Part shown: piece by piece, positions 60,828 through 64,000 of the stretch
Layout of the letters: the number at the start of each line of letters is the position of its first letter
How positions within the stretch are numbered: position 1 is the first letter of the stretch
Assembly: GCF_022807995.1 (NCBI RefSeq)
Contig: NZ_CP094351.1
Location: 5,503,501-5,567,500 of the forward strand
From: Pseudomonas orientalis
Lineage (GTDB): Bacteria > Pseudomonadota > Gammaproteobacteria > Pseudomonadales > Pseudomonadaceae
Reading direction: 5' to 3'
DNA length: 64,000 nucleotides
Program-made: the position numbers and the translations under genes
The notes under the pieces: model-generated
What the model saw: the letters and a program-made list of their open reading frames with translations, nothing else
Told to the model about the DNA's origin: nothing
The model's database searches: none

Positions 60828-63050
60828 TCAGTTCACCGTCAGGATCGGGCTACCCAGCTTCTCCAGCAGCGTCGCCTGCGCACTGCGAGGGTTCTGGTTG
60901 CCGGTCGGTGTGTTGCGTACATACCGCCCATCCGACTGCAGGCTCCAGCTGTGGGTGTTGTCGGTCAGGTAGCTTTCCAGCTCCTTCTTGACCCGCATGA
61001 TCAGCTTCTTGCCCTCCACCGGGAAGCAGGTCTCCACACGCTTGTCGAGGTTGCGCTCCATCCAGTCGGCGCTGGAGAGGAACATTTGCTCTTCGCCACC
61101 ATTGAGGAAGTAGAACACCCGTGTGTGCTCCAGGAAGCGACCGATGATCGAGCGCACATGGATGTTATGCGAGACGCCGACAATGCCCGGGCGCAGGCAG
61201 CACATGCCACGTACCACCAGGTCGATGCGCACGCCCGACTGGCTGGCCTTGTACAGCGCGCGGATGATCTTCGGATCGGTCAGCGAGTTGAATTTGGCGA
61301 TGATGTGCGCCGGCTTGCCGTCGAGGGCAAACTGGGTTTCGCGGGCAATCATGTCGAGCATGCCCTTCTTCAGGGTGAACGGCGCGTGCAGCAGCTTTTT
61401 CATGCGCAAGGTCTTGCCCATGCCGATGAGCTGGCTGAACAGCTTGCCGACGTCTTCGCACAAGGCATCGTCGGAAGTCAGCAGGCTGTAGTCGGTGTAG
61501 AGCTTGGCGTTGCCGGCGTGGTAGTTGCCGGTGCCCAAGTGGGCGTAGCGCACGATCTCGCCAGCTTCGCGGCGCAGGATCAGCATCATCTTGGCGTGAG
61601 TCTTGAAGCCGACCACGCCGTAGATCACCACCGCACCGGCCGCTTGCAGACGGCTGGCCAACTGCAGGTTGGACTCCTCATCAAAGCGCGCTCGCAACTC
61701 GATCACCGCGGTGACTTCCTTGCCGTTACGCGCGGCGTCCACCAAGGCATCGACGATTTCCGAGTTGGCGCCCGAGCGATACAGAGTCTGTCGCACAGCC
61801 AGCACGTGTGGGTCCTTGGCGGCCTGGCGCAACAGATCGACCACCGGGGTGAACGACTCGAAGGGGTGCAGCAGCAGAATGTCCTGCTTGCTCACCACGC
61901 TGAAAATGTTCTCGCTGTTCTGCAGCAGTTTCGGGATTTGCGGCGTAAACGGCTTGTATTGCAGCTCCGGGTGGCTGTCCAGGCCGGTGATGCTGAACAG
62001 GCGCGTCAGGTTGACCGGGCCGTTGACCTGGTACAGCTCGGATTCGGCCAGGTTGAACTGCTTGAGCAGGTAGTCCGACAAGTGTTTCGGGCAGGTATCC
62101 GCCACTTCCAGGCGCACCGCATCGCCGTAGCGCCGCGAAAACAGCTCGCCGCGCAGGGCACGGGCCAGGTCTTCGACGTCTTCGGAGTCCAGCGCCAGGT
62201 CGGCGTTACGGGTCAGGCGGAACTGGTAGCAGCCCTTGACCTTCATGCCCTGGAACAGGTCATCGGCGTGCGCATGGATCATCGACGACAGGAATACATA
62301 GTTATCGCCAGCGCCCCCTACTTCCTCGGGTACCTTGATGATGCGTGGCAACAGACGCGGCGCCGGGATGATCGCAAGGCCCGAGTCGCGGCCGAAGGCG
62401 TCGATGCCCTCCAGCTCGACGATAAAGTTGAGGCTCTTGTTCACCAGCAACGGGAATGGGTGCGTCGGGTCGAGGCCGATCGGGGTGATGATCGGCGAAA
62501 TCTCGTCGCGGAAGTAACGGCGCACCCAGGTCTTGATCTTGGTGGTCCAGTGCCGGCGACGGATGAAGCGGACCTGATGTTTTTCCAGCTCCGGCAGCAG
62601 GATGTCGTTGAGGATCGCGTACTGGCGGTCCACATGGCCGTGCACCAGTTCACTGATGCGCGCCAGGGCCTGGTGCGGTTGCAGGCCGTCGGCCCCGGCT
62701 TGTTCACGGGCGAAGGTGATCTGCTTCTTGAGGCCGGCGACCCGGATCTCGAAGAATTCGTCGAGGTTGCTCGAGAAGATGAGCAGGAATTTCAACCGCT
62801 CCAGCAACGGGTAGGACTCATCCAGCGCCTGCTCCAGCACGCGGATGTTGAATTGCAGTTGTGACAGCTCGCGGTGGATGTACAGGCTGCTGTCATCCAG
62901 GTTGGTGACCACGGCCACCGGCGCGGGCGCGGGCGCTTCGGCGACCACCGCAGGCGGGGCGGGCTCCAGCTCTGGCGGGGTCTCTGCGACCTGTTCAACC
63001 ACCGGATGAGCGTCTTTTACGGCAACTTCTGTAAGTCCTTCGGTATTCAT
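60828..63050 (-). CDS. ppk: Polyphosphate kinase 1
   Basis: 740 aa. Reversibly forms polyphosphate from ATP. The N-terminal extension (about residues 1-50) is Ala/Pro/Glu/Val-rich and disordered-looking; the PPK core begins SSLYIHRELSQLQFNIRVLEQALDE. Autophosphorylated-His region IVRYAHLGTGNYHAGNAKLYTDYSLLT, and EQMFLSSADWMERNLDKRVE near the C-terminus. Start at 63050 follows AGGAACACTC. It sits 17 bp downstream of hemB. Confidence 0.95.
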   Translation of the reverse strand: MNTEGLTEVAVKDAHPVVEQVAETPPELEPAPPAVVAEAPAPAPVAVVTNLDDSSLYIHRELSQLQFNIRVLEQALDESYPLLERLKFLLIFSSNLDEFFEIRVAGLKKQITFAREQAGADGLQPHQALARISELVHGHVDRQYAILNDILLPELEKHQVRFIRRRHWTTKIKTWVRRYFRDEISPIITPIGLDPTHPFPLLVNKSLNFIVELEGIDAFGRDSGLAIIPAPRLLPRIIKVPEEVGGAGDNYVFLSSMIHAHADDLFQGMKVKGCYQFRLTRNADLALDSEDVEDLARALRGELFSRRYGDAVRLEVADTCPKHLSDYLLKQFNLAESELYQVNGPVNLTRLFSITGLDSHPELQYKPFTPQIPKLLQNSENIFSVVSKQDILLLHPFESFTPVVDLLRQAAKDPHVLAVRQTLYRSGANSEIVDALVDAARNGKEVTAVIELRARFDEESNLQLASRLQAAGAVVIYGVVGFKTHAKMMLILRREAGEIVRYAHLGTGNYHAGNAKLYTDYSLLTSDDALCEDVGKLFSQLIGMGKTLRMKKLLHAPFTLKKGMLDMIARETQFALDGKPAHIIAKFNSLTDPKIIRALYKASQSGVRIDLVVRGMCCLRPGIVGVSHNIHVRSIIGRFLEHTRVFYFLNGGEEQMFLSSADWMERNLDKRVETCFPVEGKKLIMRVKKELESYLTDNTHSWSLQSDGRYVRNTPTGNQNPRSAQATLLEKLGSPILTVN

Positions 63051-63067
63051 GAGTGTTCCTGTGAGGG

Positions 63068-64000
63068 CTATTGTTGCTCTCTAAGCAATTGGGCAGCGCG
63101 GGCGGCGAAGTAGGTCAGAATGCCATCAGCGCCGGCACGTTTAAAGGCTGTCAGGGATTCGAGGATCACCCCTTCACTCAACCAACCATTCTGGATTGCG
63201 GCCATGTGCATGGCGTATTCACCGCTGACCTGATAGACAAAGGTCGGCACTTTGAATTCCTCTTTGACCCGGTACAGGATGTCCAGGTAAGGCATCCCTG
63301 GCTTGACCATGACCATGTCGGCGCCTTCGGCCAGGTCGGCCGCAACTTCGTGCAGGGCTTCGTGGCTGTTGGCCGGGTCCATCTGGTACGAAGCCTTGTC
63401 GGCCTTGCCCAGGTTCAGGGCCGAACCCACCGCATCGCGGAAGGGGCCGTAATAGGCGCTGGCATACTTGGCCGAGTAGGCCATGATTCGCACGTTGACG
63501 TGACCTGCCAACTCAAGCGCTTCGCGAATTGCCTGGATGCGGCCGTCCATCATGTCCGACGGCGCTACCACCTGGGCGCCTGCCGCCGCGTGGGACAAGG
63601 CCTGCTTGACCAGGGCATCAACGGTGATGTCGTTGTCGACGTAGCCTGACGGGTCGAGGATGCCGTCCTGCCCATGGGTGGTGAAAGGATCCAGGGCCAC
63701 ATCGGTGATCACCCCGAGCTGCGGAAAACGCTCGCGCAGGGCGCGGGCGGCGCGCTGGGCGATCCCTTGCGGGTTCCAGGCTTGGGCAGCATCGAGGGAC
63801 TTGAGCTCAGCAGGCGTTACCGGGAACAGCGCCAGCGCCGGAATGCCCAGTTCCACCCATTGAGCGGCCTCTTCCAGCAGCAGATCGATGCTCAAGCGCT
63901 CCACCCCCGGCATCGATGCCACCGCTTCCCGGCGATTTTCACCGTCCAGCACGAATACCGGCAGGATCAGATCATTCGCTGTCAGTACATTTTCACGTAC
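63068..64000 (-). CDS. hemB: Delta-aminolevulinate dehydratase HemB, partial (5' end off the window)
   Basis: About 310 of roughly 337 residues are present; the N-terminus is beyond position 64000 and the frame is open to the edge. Makes porphobilinogen from two ALA for haem synthesis. Active-site lysines are in MAYSAKYASAYYGPFRDAVG and MVMVKPGMPYLDILY, and metal/allosteric segment DVALDPFTTHGQDGILDPSGYVDND lacks the zinc cysteines (the Mg-type HemB pattern of Pseudomonas). Upstream of ppk in the same direction. Confidence 0.94.
   Translation of the reverse strand, partial: VRENVLTANDLILPVFVLDGENRREAVASMPGVERLSIDLLLEEAAQWVELGIPALALFPVTPAELKSLDAAQAWNPQGIAQRAARALRERFPQLGVITDVALDPFTTHGQDGILDPSGYVDNDITVDALVKQALSHAAAGAQVVAPSDMMDGRIQAIREALELAGHVNVRIMAYSAKYASAYYGPFRDAVGSALNLGKADKASYQMDPANSHEALHEVAADLAEGADMVMVKPGMPYLDILYRVKEEFKVPTFVYQVSGEYAMHMAAIQNGWLSEGVILESLTAFKRAGADGILTYFAARAAQLLREQQ

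Noticed and set aside
60951..62864. 637-aa open frame antisense to ppk
   Set aside because: It is the reverse of PPK1, whose catalytic motifs are intact.

Overview
The window is chromosomal DNA from a Pseudomonas of the P. fluorescens group. The evidence is high GC with dense, mostly convergent or operon-packed genes, a spu-type polyamine locus, an lsfA-ssu sulfonate locus, an argE/argA pair, a pepP-ubiH-ubiI / zapA-6S RNA-fau block, glpT-ubiD-rho-trxA and ppx-ppk-hemB, together with a dozen copies of the TGTGGGAGGGGGCTTGCCCC type REP sequence typical of this group. No rRNA, tRNA, prophage, transposase or CRISPR array was found. The only structural RNA gene is 6S RNA.

Layout. 1-7.8 kb: polyamine uptake and catabolism. 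spuB-spuC-spuD-spuE-spuF run leftward, with a second gamma-glutamylpolyamine synthetase (spuI-like) divergent; the hydrolase gene spuA/puuD is not between them. 8-17.4 kb: a TetR regulator, then the sulfonate/sulfate-starvation block (ssuEADCBF, lsfA peroxiredoxin, an OprD-family porin and a solitary TauA-like binding protein). 17.5-21.6 kb: argA and argE, then a CYTH-CHAD triphosphatase. 21.8-27.5 kb: a solitary GspE/PilB ATPase, a QmcA/NfeD membrane pair, a DUF2388 protein, an outer-membrane barrel and an ArnB-like sugar aminotransferase. 27.6-32 kb: gcvH-gcvT (no gcvP) and a ferric-iron ABC transporter (fbpA, fbpB). 32.2-32.5 kb: a highly structured intergenic repeat. 32.6-40.2 kb: ubiI, a DUF4442 hotdog protein, ubiH, pepP and a UPF0149 protein, each of the first four overlapping the next; divergent TIGR02449-zapA-6S RNA-fau; an EVE-domain protein and a FliL-like protein. 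40.3-50.3 kb: quinone oxidoreductase, glpT, a ChaC-like cyclotransferase, a ferredoxin-reductase fused in translation to ubiD, an OafA-type acyltransferase, rho and trxA. 50.4-58.7 kb: an accessory block (GntR regulator, four-gene polar amino-acid ABC transporter, four-gene chaperone-usher fimbria) lying between trxA and ppx. 59.2-64 kb: ppx, ppk (convergent) and the truncated hemB.

How the parts work together. The spu genes import putrescine/spermidine and convert them by gamma-glutamylation and transamination. The ssu genes import alkanesulfonates and release sulfite, with LsfA co-located as a sulfur-starvation peroxiredoxin. ubiH, ubiI and ubiD all serve ubiquinone synthesis. ppx/ppk set polyphosphate levels. 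Several control elements can be read directly: two GlpR-like operators and a CA motif before glpT, CA or A-rich motifs next to the Shine-Dalgarno of spuI and spuD, palindromes before fbpA and lsfA, and intrinsic terminators, including one inside the fimbrial operon just after the major subunit gene.

Most of the window is ordinary core genome. The parts that deserve a second look are the cloverleaf-forming repeat at 32.2-32.5 kb, the DUF4442 gene locked into the ubi operon, the reductase-ubiD pair, the accessory block between trxA and ppx, the REP doublets that bracket the tetR gene (one carrying a 14-nt interruption), and the post-transcriptional control sites on spuI, spuD and glpT.
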